From Letharia columbiana (lineage: Eukaryota > Ascomycota > Lecanoromycetes > Lecanorales > Parmeliaceae): DNA of 64,000 bases. A program made the translations under genes and the position numbers. Location of the stretch: contig NW_023501056.1 of NCBI RefSeq assembly GCF_014066305.1, positions 646,501-710,500 of the forward strand. Direction: 5' to 3'. Positions 1-9,529 of the stretch are shown here, piece by piece. Below the pieces are notes generated by a model. The model was not told where the DNA came from. It worked only from the letters and a program-made list of their open reading frames with translations, and made no database searches. How positions within the stretch are numbered: position 1 is the first letter of the stretch; each line of letters opens with the position of its first letter.

Positions 1-1012
1 TACACCGTTCATGATGGTACATACCTGGCGGTCTCGTCATCAACTCTAACTCCACAGCCCCCATCTTCACCTTCACATCTCCATAGATCGTCCGATCCTC
101 ATACCGAGGTATAGGCTGCACATTCCGTATCGCAGCATAATGCGCCTGCCTCCTTGCGTCCTCCGCTTCTGCAGATTTGCCCTCCCCGATTCCCAACAAT
201 CCCCTCCCGTTTCCTGCAACAGTCAGGAAATACATGCTCTGTATCTTTCCCATCTTCGTCTGATTGACCACCCTGTGTACGACCAAGTTCTTTACCCTGA
301 ATCTCTTGATCTCATCTAGAGAGAAACCCGTTTGCCGCATCAACCTCTTCATCGCAGGATCAATCTCAACTTCGCCTGGCTTGCCAATTCCGGGCTGTTT
401 CAATGATTCAAGTCCCTTGGGTATCTCTGGTGCCAGCGAGCTGACCGGCTTCCGCTCTGCCTCCTCTTTGCCCACTGTCAACCGCACGTTATCCGTGAAC
501 TTCATGTAGTCCAACCTCGTAGCACCCTCAGGCATCTCTTCGATAAATTTCACAAAGTCTTCGGCTATCTCGTCTTCATTCTTGTACCGTAGCTTCGGGT
601 CGTAGTTCTCCTCGGGTGCTCGGATAGGCTTGTCAACGACAGGGTGGATGGTAGCGAAATCATCATAGTATTCGAAGGCAAACGGGTCATCTCGCATCAT
701 AGCCTGCTCAGCCAAGTCTTTTGGGTCTATGGCAGCTTCTCCGGCTTCGATTGCGGCGAGCTGGGCTGGGGTGTATTTGAAGTGCGTAGTAAGCTTTCTT
801 TTGTCCTCCTCTGAGTAGGCTTTGAAGTCATCGGCGGTAGTTACCGTTCTGGCAACATCCTTACGTGGAGCGCCCCTTGGGGCTTTGGTGGGTATCTTTG
901 GAAAATCGGGGCGTTGGTGGAGTTGCTTTGATGAGTGGAGATTCCGTCGTAGACATCGATAGGGCGCGGCAGACTTGGAGAAGAGGCAGCGCAGGGGTGC
1001 AGGGCCACTCAT
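1..1012 (-). CDS. MRPS5: Mitochondrial small-subunit ribosomal protein uS5m (partial, 3' end off window)
   Basis: Component of the mitochondrial 30S-like subunit, acting in decoding fidelity in the matrix. The ATG at 1012 opens a frame that stays open to about position 25, where a GTATGT donor begins an intron that leaves the window, so about 329 codons are present. The N-terminus is basic with a RRNLHSS motif near residue 24, a typical mitochondrial presequence cleavage context. The central part is acidic and poorly conserved. From about residue 245 the S5 N-terminal RNA-binding domain is plain: VKNLVVHRVVNQTKMGKIQ, then FLTVAGNGRGLLGIGEGKS, then AIRNVQPIPRYEDRTIYGDV. The missing exon should carry the S5 C-terminal domain. 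It is transcribed divergently from TRM2 across about 300 bp. An alternative upstream start at 1097 lies in another frame and is rejected. The family identification is firm; the exact start is likely. Confidence 0.9.
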   Translation of the reverse strand, partial: MSGPAPLRCLFSKSAAPYRCLRRNLHSSKQLHQRPDFPKIPTKAPRGAPRKDVARTVTTADDFKAYSEEDKRKLTTHFKYTPAQLAAIEAGEAAIDPKDLAEQAMMRDDPFAFEYYDDFATIHPVVDKPIRAPEENYDPKLRYKNEDEIAEDFVKFIEEMPEGATRLDYMKFTDNVRLTVGKEEAERKPVSSLAPEIPKGLESLKQPGIGKPGEVEIDPAMKRLMRQTGFSLDEIKRFRVKNLVVHRVVNQTKMGKIQSMYFLTVAGNGRGLLGIGEGKSAEAEDARRQAHYAAIRNVQPIPRYEDRTIYGDVKVKMGAVELELMTRPPGMYHHERC

Positions 1013-1312
1013 GTCTGCTTTGAAGAATTAGGACTTTCGCCACCGATCCCCTCTCCAATCCTTCCCAAAGTCGTTGATACCGCTGGATACAGATCAAGCA
1101 AGACTAAAGCACCTTACTTTACTCTTCCCTAAGAGGAAAATACGCGCGCTTTAGCGCTTAGGAAAGTTTGCCGAAAGATGAGTTTTAACTTTCTCATCTT
1201 TCCGAGCGCGTCCATTAAAAATGCTATGTGGCAGTCGAAGACTTTTCTAGCAGTAGTATGTACATATCTCAAGATTGAAAACAGGTCCCCGAGGGTTAGT
1301 GGGATCGTTGCG
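1013..1312. promoter_or_regulatory. Divergent intergenic region between uS5m and TRM2
   Basis: About 300 bp separate the start codons of two divergently oriented genes that both act on the translation machinery (a mitochondrial ribosomal protein and a tRNA methyltransferase). It must hold both core promoters. The stretch around 1140-1160 contains a short GC-rich palindromic motif, GCGCGCTTTAGCGC. I cannot name a bound factor. Confidence 0.4.
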
Positions 1313-2989
1313 ATGACAAAGAAGCAGTATCACCAAGGCAAAGCTGCGAAGCGCCAGAAACTTGCATCGAAGCCCGTCAATGACGGATCAAATGAAGTGG
1401 TGCTCTTAGCGGACATAAAATCTCTGCTGTCACAACATAGAGCACTGGAGCAAGCTGAGCAAACTGACGAAAGCACTGGTGACGGAAAACCCACAGAAAC
1501 CCTTTCATACTCTCCGCCAGAGCGTTTCACGGTCGTCGAGGTGAAGATTTCTGAATTATCTTCTACTGGTGACGGCCTGGGTCTTTCATCCACGTCTGAC
1601 CATGTCTACGTCGTACCATTTACAGTGCCTGGGGATCTCGTACAAGCGAAAGTCATCAATCAATTTCCTCAGGCGCATTATACACTGACAGATTTCGTCA
1701 AAGTCATTATACCTGCGCCTCAGCGCGATGATAGTCTTGCTGAGTGCCCGTATTTTGCCAAATGTGCGGGCTGTCAGATTCAGATGCTGCCATACAATCT
1801 GCAATTACAGCACAAGAAAACAGTTGTTGAGAAGGCATACCGCAGCTTCTCCGGCTTGACGCCAAATGTCATCCCTACTGTTGACGAGACAATCGGATCG
1901 CCTCTGCAGTATGGTTATCGCACGAAGTTGACGCCGCATTTCGATGGACCGCCAGGGAGCATGACGAGGAAAGCCAAGCGGAGCGATCCATCAGAGCGAA
2001 AAAGGTTTGGGGAAGTCCCACCAATAGGCTTCCAGCTGAAGGGTACCCGCAAGACAATTGATATAGAGGACTGTCCAATTGGCACGGATGCAGTCAGAGA
2101 AGGCATGAGGACTGAGCGGAAGCGAATTAGTGAAGAGATCGCGAATTACACGAAGGGAGCAACCATTCTACTCCGAGAGAGCACCTGGAGGAAGCCAAAA
2201 CCACAACCAGAGCAAGAAGAATCAGACTTAGATCTTGGCCAGGCTGACAACATGGGTGCTTCATTGGAGACGGAACCTCCGTCAAAGACTGCGAACGAAG
2301 CCAACGTAAACGGTAGCCATCATGAACCTTCAACATTTACGGAAAAGAAGACCTGCATAACAGACCAAAGAGCTATCTCGACAGAGTACATTGACGACTT
2401 CGAATTCCGCAATACAGCTGGTGCTTTCTTTCAAAATAATAATTCAATTCTCCCGAAATTTACCGAGTACATCCGGCAGCGCATAATTCCAGGATCATCG
2501 AAAGAGAATGAGAAACCCATCAAGTATTTGATCGATGCTTACTGCGGCTCTGGGCTCTTCACCGTTACTCTTTCATCACTGTTTTCTTCATCGATGGGTA
2601 TCGACATTGCTGGAGCCTCAATTGTCTCCGCCAGAGAAAATGCCGCCGCCAACAAAGTGTCTAACGCATCATTCATGACCGCAGATGCATCAAAGCTCTT
2701 TGAGCAAGTGACATACCCACCTGAAAAGACCGTTGTGATAATTGATCCGCCGAGGAAAGGCTGTGACGACCCTTTCCTACAACAGCTGCTCAAATTTGGC
2801 CCTCGCAGAATCGTCTATGTCAGCTGCAATGTACATACACAAGCCAGGGATGTTGGAGCTCTGGTCGAAGGTGTGGGAGACTGCAGGTACGAGATTGAGA
2901 GTCTTCAGGGATTCGACTTCTTCCCACAGACCGGTCATGTTGAAGGTGTTGCTATCCTTGCTCGGACTACCGCTCACAACCCAATGTGA
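1313..2989 (+). CDS. TRM2: tRNA (uracil-54 C5)-methyltransferase, TRM2/TrmA-RumA family
   Basis: Makes 5-methyluridine at position 54 of the tRNA T-loop using S-adenosylmethionine. From the ATG at 1313 the protein has 558 residues. An in-frame ATG at 1178 would add 45 unconserved residues, so 1313 is preferred. A TRAM-like segment lies at about 72-115 and a cysteine cluster (CPYFAKCAGC, residues 145-154) resembles the RumA iron-sulfur region. The methyltransferase core follows: NNNSIL near 375-380, SAM motif I DAYCGSGLFTV (408-418), IDPPRKGC (477-484), the nucleophile in VSCN (Cys505) and the general-base region GHVE (541-544). A low-complexity insert lies at about 295-345. In yeast Trm2 has also been reported to have a nuclease/repair role; nothing in the sequence bears on that. 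Intact and intronless. Confidence 0.93.
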   Translation: MTKKQYHQGKAAKRQKLASKPVNDGSNEVVLLADIKSLLSQHRALEQAEQTDESTGDGKPTETLSYSPPERFTVVEVKISELSSTGDGLGLSSTSDHVYVVPFTVPGDLVQAKVINQFPQAHYTLTDFVKVIIPAPQRDDSLAECPYFAKCAGCQIQMLPYNLQLQHKKTVVEKAYRSFSGLTPNVIPTVDETIGSPLQYGYRTKLTPHFDGPPGSMTRKAKRSDPSERKRFGEVPPIGFQLKGTRKTIDIEDCPIGTDAVREGMRTERKRISEEIANYTKGATILLRESTWRKPKPQPEQEESDLDLGQADNMGASLETEPPSKTANEANVNGSHHEPSTFTEKKTCITDQRAISTEYIDDFEFRNTAGAFFQNNNSILPKFTEYIRQRIIPGSSKENEKPIKYLIDAYCGSGLFTVTLSSLFSSSMGIDIAGASIVSARENAAANKVSNASFMTADASKLFEQVTYPPEKTVVIIDPPRKGCDDPFLQQLLKFGPRRIVYVSCNVHTQARDVGALVEGVGDCRYEIESLQGFDFFPQTGHVEGVAILARTTAHNPM

Positions 2990-3461
2990 TGATGGCTGGT
3001 CATTTTATCACTGGTTCATTGAGTGAAATGCCCCCCTGTAGGATGCCTTTCGTTACGTGCTTGCATGTGAGTATTCATCGCTTCTAGGCAAGCTAGGATT
3101 ACTTTCCAATTCAAGAGCTCAGCGGCAGGCAGGATACCACGCGATTATCTACTATATTCGCCTCCTTTACAGAACAGACTTGGTATCCGCCCACTGCTGT
3201 CTGTCAGGCTCTGTTGGCAATGAACCCTTACCCAAAAGCTTGGCCATCTATTTCTCGGCGTAAAGTTCCTCATATTCCCTCAAATCCGCTACAATAGGCC
3301 ACCTCACCTAGAAGCTAAGCTTATTAGGTTCCAATTGAACAGCATGGATGAATTATTATCTGTGGATATTCGGATTTCCCAGATATTCCAATTTTCAGAT
3401 CGCATAAACTCTCCAGATGTGCCCTTCTCTTCTTCCTTCTTCAACCTCACGACACAACAAC
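2990..3461. other. Intergenic, 3' region of TRM2 and 5' region of the secreted-protein gene
   Basis: About 470 bp with only short, unconvincing reading frames. The last 40 bp are pyrimidine-rich (CTTCTCTTCTTCCTTCTTC), typical of fungal core promoters just upstream of the start codon. No repeat or RNA gene recognised. Confidence 0.5.
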
Positions 3462-4424
3462 ATGCAGGACACTTGGAATCATCTCCTCCTAGTCTTAGGC
3501 CTTACAGCCCCTCAAGTCATGGCGTCACTCATGAAGACCGCCGCAATCACTTCTCCCACGCCCACCACCATGGTTACCATGATGTCTGCAAACCCTGTTG
3601 CCAACGAGTCTCTCGTCGAAGTTTTTGTGTACCCAGTGCCCACCACCAGGCCAACCCTCTCCGTCATCTACGACCACAAAGTCCCAGCACCCACGCCCGG
3701 CTCCGTTGGTATCCTCAACGGCATCCCCACCAGGATCCTCAACGACACCATCAAAGAAACCACTCCCATCCTCGCCGACGCCGAACACTCCCAACTTTAC
3801 CAACCCTGGAACACCTCCTACCCCGGCCCCATCAAAGACGGCGACTGGGCCAAATACCTCCAAATATGGGACCCGGTCTGGTGGTCCACAAACCTCGACT
3901 CCCTCCGCCAAATCTCCTGCATCTGCTCCGCCGAAGACTACAACACCAACCCGCAAGCCCAAGTCGCCGCCTACATGAACTTCGAATACTATTCCCAAAG
4001 ACTCGACAACATCTACAACTTCGACTGGGAATGCGGTCCCGCCCCATCGCACATGAACCTCGGCGAGCGCATCACGAGCGCCAAGGACCGAGCCGAACAC
4101 TGCTGGAGCATGGCCGGCGGTGACCCGGACGATCACCAATCCCTGCCGATGCACGACTGGTGGTGCGACCGCAACGAGGAACTGTGCGTCAAGCCGTGGC
4201 ACGACGGCCAGCGGTCCTTGAAGTTCCACGGCCACGTGCGGAACTACGACCGTCACGGCGTGCATACTTGGTCCGAGATCCAGCAGGTCGTGCGCGATGT
4301 GTGCGAGCCGGTCTGCACGGACAAGTTCCGGATGAGGTTTGATGATTTCAGTCATCATAATCCGAGCTTCGTGACGACTTTTTGGCCGGCGAAGCCGATT
4401 GATTTGACGGTCGTCGGCGATTGA
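3462..4424 (+). CDS. Predicted secreted cysteine-containing protein, function unknown
   Basis: Single-exon gene of 320 codons from the ATG at 3462; the frame extends upstream to 3417 but the later ATG gives a better secretion signal. Residues 1-22 (MQDTWNHLLLVLGLTAPQVM) form a hydrophobic leader consistent with a signal peptide. A Pro/Thr-rich stretch follows, then a Trp- and Cys-rich body with about eight cysteines (ISCICS, WECGP, EHCW, WWCD, ELCV, DVCEPVC), suggesting disulfide-bonded extracellular folding. I recognise no catalytic motif and no named domain. Coding GC and third-position GC are clearly higher than in neighbouring intergenic DNA, which supports real coding even though a long antisense frame overlaps it. 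It could be a cell-wall, effector-like or carbohydrate-active protein; the sequence does not decide. Confidence 0.7.
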   Translation: MQDTWNHLLLVLGLTAPQVMASLMKTAAITSPTPTTMVTMMSANPVANESLVEVFVYPVPTTRPTLSVIYDHKVPAPTPGSVGILNGIPTRILNDTIKETTPILADAEHSQLYQPWNTSYPGPIKDGDWAKYLQIWDPVWWSTNLDSLRQISCICSAEDYNTNPQAQVAAYMNFEYYSQRLDNIYNFDWECGPAPSHMNLGERITSAKDRAEHCWSMAGGDPDDHQSLPMHDWWCDRNEELCVKPWHDGQRSLKFHGHVRNYDRHGVHTWSEIQQVVRDVCEPVCTDKFRMRFDDFSHHNPSFVTTFWPAKPIDLTVVGD

Positions 4425-5041
4425 GGATGGGGGTGGGATCAGTGCTGATGGGGGGTTTTATTTGGTGATTGTTGCGTGCATGGAAAGACTGGGGCGATTT
4501 GCGGTCGGGTTGGAGATTAGACTGTCTTGTCTGGTACTTTAGATGCATACATTAGATGCATATCCATTGATCATTAATATACCTTTTTCGAACCTTGTGC
4601 AATGACACATTGTTGAAAGGCCATCAGATTTAAGGATAATACAGTAGCGTTTGTCTGGTTCGCGAGATAGCAGAGGTGGTTCCCAACAGATTCGATGTTG
4701 GAAGGATAGCCTATGTGAGACGATGAGTCTGTATAGAGCTATAGAGTTAGAAATAAATAATCCCGTATGTACAGTATCCACCATATTTACACATCATAAA
4801 CAAATGCTTCTGTATGTATAGTGTGCACGACATACACATCATCCACCCTCCACCGGCCGCGACATACACACATCTGATGACGTCATTTGTATCGCACTAT
4901 ACAAAGATCCGTGATTCTGTCCCTCCTTGTCAACGCCGGTACCCAGGGAAGCCTTCCTAGAACCTGTGACGGGAAGTGTATCCTGCGTGGTGTCGGTTGT
5001 TGGCTACTTGGGGATTAATGGCTACTGTAACAAAGCGAGTG
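4425..5041. other. Intergenic between convergent genes
   Basis: About 615 bp between the 3' ends of the secreted-protein gene and the PPR gene. It holds short AT-rich patches and near-direct repeats of GCACGACATACACATCATC-like sequence at about 4827-4870, but no supported gene. Confidence 0.5.
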
Positions 5042-7411
5042 CTATGCCGTAGCAGCCATTTTCTCCTCAGGCTCTTTCCAGAATGAACCATTTGGTGGAT
5101 TCGTCATTTGCGGTGAGCTAGGCTGACTCCATTGGGCCAGGTCGCGTCGTTGATCTCCTGGCGGTAGATGAGACACACACTCAGCTTCATTTTGAGGAAA
5201 GCCAGCTGTGATCCCCAAGTCCACCAAGTTGCCACTCTCGGCATCTCCGCCTTTAGCTCTTCTTGCCTGGGTTCTCTGAATCTTCGTATCCCTCACCACG
5301 TCACTACAGGAGGCATACACAACACTACTGGCATTCTGCTCGAATTCCTTTTCCAAACGCTTGACTCCCTCGGATAGCCAGAACTTTACAGAAGATAAGT
5401 GCTTCAAAGCATACAGCACGTGGTTGGCTTGGAGGACGGTGTGGTCAACTTCTGAGGAAATAACATCCAGCCTCTTTTGAAGGGCAAGCCTCGCCTCCCA
5501 CCTGTTATGTGTTCGGTTGATCGTGCGACGCAGCGTATCTTCGTCCTCGCAAGCATGGAGGACGTTCTCTAAAAGGAAAGGACTCTTGTCGCCTAGATGG
5601 TGGCTTATTCTTGCCTTCTCCAACGTACCGATCGCTTTGCGTGGTTGAATATCTTTAGCACGCTCGATGAGGAAGGCAACATCTTCAGCTTTGGCATGAT
5701 CAGGAAGGTCCAACATGGATGCCGGTAAAGCGCCGCAATGTACTCCATTGCGCAGTATCTGGTCGAAATACTGCTGCTGTCCACAGCACTGGCAAAGACG
5801 CAGCATCCACTCGTATGTGACAGTACTGATCATCTCCGCGGTCTCTTCCAGTTGTTCCAAAACCACTGTCCCCACTGTCCAGTCCGACCTATGGCAGCAA
5901 TCCTGAAGAATAGCCAGCGAGATCGCGAGACCGGGGCTCCAGCCTTCGCTGATCATGTTGCGGTAGTAGTGCATTGCGGTCTGGCGACCAAGAAATTGTA
6001 GTGCGCCTACGATCAGCGACTCGTATACTTGACCGTTCATGCGTCCCTTTTCAGCAGCTTTGTGGTGTTGTCGTCCAAAAACCAGGTATCGTTCCTTCAC
6101 ACCCGGATGAATGTTCAGCTCGGGATTTGCCAAAGCTAGTCCCCCACGGTGTCCTTCCATACGCCTCCAGTACTCGAAAAACCCAACCCGATTCCCTGTT
6201 GCGGTGAAGTGTCGCAGAAGAGTAGCATGGGTGATTTCATTTGGCCGTATATGAGATGCGCGCATGGAGGCCAGTACCGCCTGGACTAGGTCTTCCCTTT
6301 CAAGTACACAGAAGCGAACGAGGAGCATGTTGTAGGTTTGGGTATTTGGTGGTGTCCGAGCTGTTAATAGATTGTAGCATATTTTAGACATTAGACTACC
6401 CAAATCTGTTTCCTGCTTCATGAGCTCCAGTAAATTTTGCAAAGATGTGTTCATGTCCGTTGTTTGTTCATATTCTTCGATTGTTGTGTCATCGTAGTTG
6501 GGAAGTTGTGGGGATTCGAATTCTTCGTAATAAGGGCGACTCCTGCGCTCGGCGTGTAGAGTGCGTAGACGTTCACTTGCGTGATCAAGCTTGCTTTGTA
6601 AGATCTCTTCGTCTTTGGCTAATTCGCGCAGCAAAGAGTTGGTAGGACGACCTGAACCTTCCCGAGGTTCCAAAGAGTTCTTGGAACAGTACATGAGCAG
6701 CTTTAAGACCATCTTGGCAACTGACCATTCCAACGTTCTTATCTTCTTCATCGAAAAAGGATACCTGGGCTGTTCATCCACCAAGCTACTGCAATCCGGC
6801 CCTCCATAGAAACGTCGAAGAAGCCGCTCATTTGACAAGAGCTCATCGAGCTGAACCCTAGACAGAGTCTGAAGCAGACTCAGCGGTGGGCCTTTCCAAT
6901 CCTGAAATCCAGAGGCTTCTCGTAGTTTTTGCTGTTCCCGAGCCCAGTCGAAGACATCAAGCCAAGTATCAAATCTATCGTCAAGTGTGGGAACCCGCCG
7001 ATCCCGATCTTCGCTGTCCTGGACATCCCAAGCCTCCACTTCCTTGAGTGCTCTTTCTGTCGTAGAACGATATTCAGCTGCCCCGGTTTTGTCCAATGCT
7101 TCCACTCTGGCGTCATCTGACAAAGCTGCAAGCCGGCTCTGTTGCTGGATCTCCGTAGCTTCTACCGTTGCTCTTGCTTCTCCAATCACTCTGTCCCATT
7201 GCTTTCGCCTGTCATCTTTTTTGCGGGAATCTGCGAAGGCAAGCCCGGCTGCTAGCGAGGAAACAGAGAATGTGAAGACATCGCCGACACGGATTGTTCG
7301 TCGGGCTGTAGCCGTTGTTGCCCGTCGAGCAATGCCACTGGTGGTCAATAGACAGGAGGGACAATTACAAACACATTGTGCTTGCGCAACTCTTGACCAC
7401 ACGGTCTGCAT
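5042..7411 (-). CDS. Mitochondrial pentatricopeptide-repeat (PPR) protein
   Basis: Probable organellar RNA-binding protein. The frame is open from 7639, but the start at 7411 (MQTVWSRVAQ) is preferred: it begins a segment with CNCPSCL, then a basic, Arg-rich stretch (ARRATTATARRTI) and a hydrophobic segment at 45-60, a layout I recall from fungal PPR proteins with a mitochondrial presequence. That gives 789 residues. A clear 35-residue PPR unit spans about 360-394 (starts YNMLLVRFCVLERE, ends IRPNEIT), with weaker helical repeats after it (for example around QVYESLIVGALQF and TYEWMLRLCQCC). Residues 65-300 are charged and coiled-coil-like. No catalytic domain is visible, so a role in mitochondrial RNA processing, stability or translation is inference from the family. 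Intronless and intact. The exact RNA target cannot be told. Confidence 0.8.
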   Translation of the reverse strand: MQTVWSRVAQAQCVCNCPSCLLTTSGIARRATTATARRTIRVGDVFTFSVSSLAAGLAFADSRKKDDRRKQWDRVIGEARATVEATEIQQQSRLAALSDDARVEALDKTGAAEYRSTTERALKEVEAWDVQDSEDRDRRVPTLDDRFDTWLDVFDWAREQQKLREASGFQDWKGPPLSLLQTLSRVQLDELLSNERLLRRFYGGPDCSSLVDEQPRYPFSMKKIRTLEWSVAKMVLKLLMYCSKNSLEPREGSGRPTNSLLRELAKDEEILQSKLDHASERLRTLHAERRSRPYYEEFESPQLPNYDDTTIEEYEQTTDMNTSLQNLLELMKQETDLGSLMSKICYNLLTARTPPNTQTYNMLLVRFCVLEREDLVQAVLASMRASHIRPNEITHATLLRHFTATGNRVGFFEYWRRMEGHRGGLALANPELNIHPGVKERYLVFGRQHHKAAEKGRMNGQVYESLIVGALQFLGRQTAMHYYRNMISEGWSPGLAISLAILQDCCHRSDWTVGTVVLEQLEETAEMISTVTYEWMLRLCQCCGQQQYFDQILRNGVHCGALPASMLDLPDHAKAEDVAFLIERAKDIQPRKAIGTLEKARISHHLGDKSPFLLENVLHACEDEDTLRRTINRTHNRWEARLALQKRLDVISSEVDHTVLQANHVLYALKHLSSVKFWLSEGVKRLEKEFEQNASSVVYASCSDVVRDTKIQRTQARRAKGGDAESGNLVDLGITAGFPQNEAECVSHLPPGDQRRDLAQWSQPSSPQMTNPPNGSFWKEPEEKMAATA

Positions 7412-7740
7412 AGCGGTCCAGCCAGACGACGCTGCTCCGATGTATAATTGTACTTGTTCGAGCGGGATGATGAAGTCAATTAGCGCTCCACGGCATAACT
7501 TCGGCCAATCGAGTGCCAAATGTTTGTCCAGAGAGCTTCCTTTCTCTGACTTTGGCACGCACATATGTGGGTAATAACCCAAAAGAATCGACTGTCGAGT
7601 GAAAATCAGCGGGTTGCACTCTGCATTCGGCCAAGCCAAGGCCGTTTTCTTTGGACTTAATTGACAATAGTATTAGATTTATTCCCTATACTGTTCCCTT
7701 TCCTTAGCATCGAGCCTCAACTAAACTTGACAAATCCCCA
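7412..7740. promoter_or_regulatory. Intergenic/5' region of the PPR gene
   Basis: About 330 bp between the PPR start and the 3' end of the cupin-like gene, both on the minus strand. The PPR frame remains open through most of it, so an N-terminal extension cannot be excluded. TTCCCTATACTG and pyrimidine tracts near 7680-7715 may belong to the promoter or to the cupin gene 3' end. Confidence 0.4.
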
Positions 7741-8427
7741 CTACTTTCGATTCTTCCCCCATTCTGAAATCAATCGGCCTGGTGTGTACGCTTCGCTCAC
7801 AGGCTTTAGACCGAATGCACCACCAATCAGACCCGCTATTCCAAAACTACCCACCATGTTGTTTCTCAACCATCCCTCTCCACCCATTACCACCCTCAGC
7901 CCCATGTCTAAGATCACCATCCTGGTATCCAAGCCTTGATATATAATCAACATATGGATGGGTCTCAGAATCTCTCCCACAATGCCCGTTCGAGGTTCTG
8001 AAACCGCGCTCAGCATATTTCGGAAGAAGACCTCCTTCTCGCCATCTGCAGGCGTTCTCCATTCTTCTGCCTCATCTTCCGGTGCCCTCAGCTTCTCAAG
8101 CTCCTTTGACTGTCCCTTCGCTAACTTTGGTGATCCTTCCGCCCGAGACAATCCCACCGCATCAATTCGTGCCGCGCAAGGAATTGTGGCGGCAGGAGGT
8201 GCACCTGTCACGACAAAGCTGTTCTTATTGACCGTGACGAGTATGGCCCCCGAAAGCACTTTGAAGTGTTCCGCATGATCGTTGTGCCAGTGGCGGCTTG
8301 TTGTAAAGGTTGAGCCAACAGGGTATGTCGCATGGGTTTTGGAGGGGTTGTTGAAGGAAAGGCTGGCCGCCTCAGGCAGGGGTGATGTGAAGGTGGAGAG
8401 GCGGGTTGTGCGGATTAGGGTTGCCAT
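7741..8427 (-). CDS. Cupin-like (RmlC-fold) protein
   Basis: 228 residues, single exon. Residues 38-60 fit cupin motif 1, G-(X)7-HXH-(X)4-E-(X)6-G: Gly38, His46 and His48 in HWHND, Glu53, then HFKVLSG. These residues bind a metal in many cupins. A second cupin motif is not obvious; a long Ala/Glu/Lys-rich segment (about 90-125) interrupts the barrel. The C-terminal 40 residues are hydrophobic and Gly-rich (MVGSFGIAGLIGGAFGL), possibly a membrane-associated helix. Family members include dioxygenases, isomerases and non-enzymatic proteins, and nothing here indicates a substrate. Upstream it faces the DUF866 gene across about 420 bp. Function unknown beyond the fold. Confidence 0.7.
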   Translation of the reverse strand: MATLIRTTRLSTFTSPLPEAASLSFNNPSKTHATYPVGSTFTTSRHWHNDHAEHFKVLSGAILVTVNKNSFVVTGAPPAATIPCAARIDAVGLSRAEGSPKLAKGQSKELEKLRAPEDEAEEWRTPADGEKEVFFRNMLSAVSEPRTGIVGEILRPIHMLIIYQGLDTRMVILDMGLRVVMGGEGWLRNNMVGSFGIAGLIGGAFGLKPVSEAYTPGRLISEWGKNRK

Positions 8428-8845
8428 TGTAGTAGGAGGCTCGAGTGAAGAGTGAGTCTCTGAAGATGAGCACGTCCTCCTAACAGTGAGCCCTGGGGGG
8501 CTAGCTTGAGCTTTTGCAGGCCACTCGAGAGCGACCGAGCTGAATCAAACATCCGAGCTCGCTTACAACATGTCAGACTGGGTGCATACAACGGACTGTG
8601 CCGCTGTCACGAACGCTGGTCCTGCATGACACTTCAATCACTTGGGTGATACCATTTAGCGTGCGGAACTATTGGGATAAACTGCAAGCATCGACAATTC
8701 GTAATTGCTTACAAGACTCTGGTAGCCCCTCGGCCAAGAAATAAGGCTGAGTCACGTGATAACGTCTCGGCAAGCGCTGCGGCGAATGACAAGGTTAGCT
8801 TCCAAATAGCAACAGCAATAAATATCAAATGAATATATCTTTACG
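8428..8845. promoter_or_regulatory. Divergent intergenic region, cupin gene / DUF866 gene
   Basis: About 420 bp between two divergent starts. It contains GTCACGTGATAACG near 8753, whose CACGTG core is an E-box type site (bound by bHLH factors such as Cbf1/Pho4-like proteins in fungi). Occupancy is not shown by sequence. No gene seen. Confidence 0.4.
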
Positions 8846-9529
8846 ATGTTGGCGCTGGCCTTGACAGCAGATCTTACGGGGTAGGCCTATCTTAGATTCA
8901 ACTCTTCTTGTGCTGATAATCACAGTGTCACGGACCTTCTTCCTCTAGATACGCCCGACGAGCCTTATTTCTACACCTTCAAAGTGCAGTGCACTTCATG
9001 TAGAGAGACACATCCGAACTGGGTCAGTGTGAGTCGTTACGTGTGTATCTATCGTGTCTCAACTTTCGATTGGGAAGGCTGAAAACGTTCAGGAACAAAG
9101 CGAAGTCTCTGGAAGCAAGGGAGAAGCCAACTTCGTATGGCGATGCAAATCATGCAAAGTTGGTGACCATCTCAAATCAAGCATATCTTCCATTTGCTGA
9201 CTTAAGTCCAGAGAGAGTCAACAGCGACGATCAAGAACCCGCCTCACGTATACACATATTTTTCTCCACCCAAGAAGCAAAACATTATCGAGTTTGACTG
9301 TCGAGGCCTAGAATTCACAGAATTTAAACCAGATGTATGTTAAGATGTTTCCATAGTCCGTGTTGTTTTGTTGACCATGTAGCAGGGAGAATGGCAGGCC
9401 AAAGGGCTGGAGTCGCCAACCAAGTTCTCGGGGATCGATTTGCAGGAGGGTGAATGGTTCGAATATGACGAGAAGGCTGGCGAGGAAGTCAGTATCAAGG
9501 ACATGAAATGGGAGATTAAAAGAGCTTGA
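8846..9529 (+). CDS. DUF866 / CXXC zinc-binding protein (C1orf123/YCR090C family)
   Basis: Five-exon gene: 8846-8880, 8926-9040, 9093-9158, 9212-9334, 9386-9529, giving 160 residues, the usual family length. The reading frame joins exactly at each GT-AG pair. Two CXXC pairs form the predicted zinc site: CTSC in exon 2 and CKSC at the end of exon 3. Other family signatures are SGSKGEANFVWRC, IIEFDCRGLEFTEFKP and LQEGEWFEYDEKAGEEVSI. The donor of intron 2 (GTGTGT at 9041) was chosen over a nearer GTGAGT because it restores the family spacing (VSRYEQSEVSG). Family members are small cytosolic zinc proteins; the human protein has been studied, but its cellular role is not well settled, so no function is asserted. 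Start is MLALALTADLTG. Confidence 0.88.

Noticed and set aside
3525..4358. 277-codon minus-strand frame opposite the secreted-protein gene
   Set aside because: It is a GC-rich antisense shadow with Val/Gly/Asp-biased composition and no domain; the plus-strand frame has a signal peptide and sensible composition.
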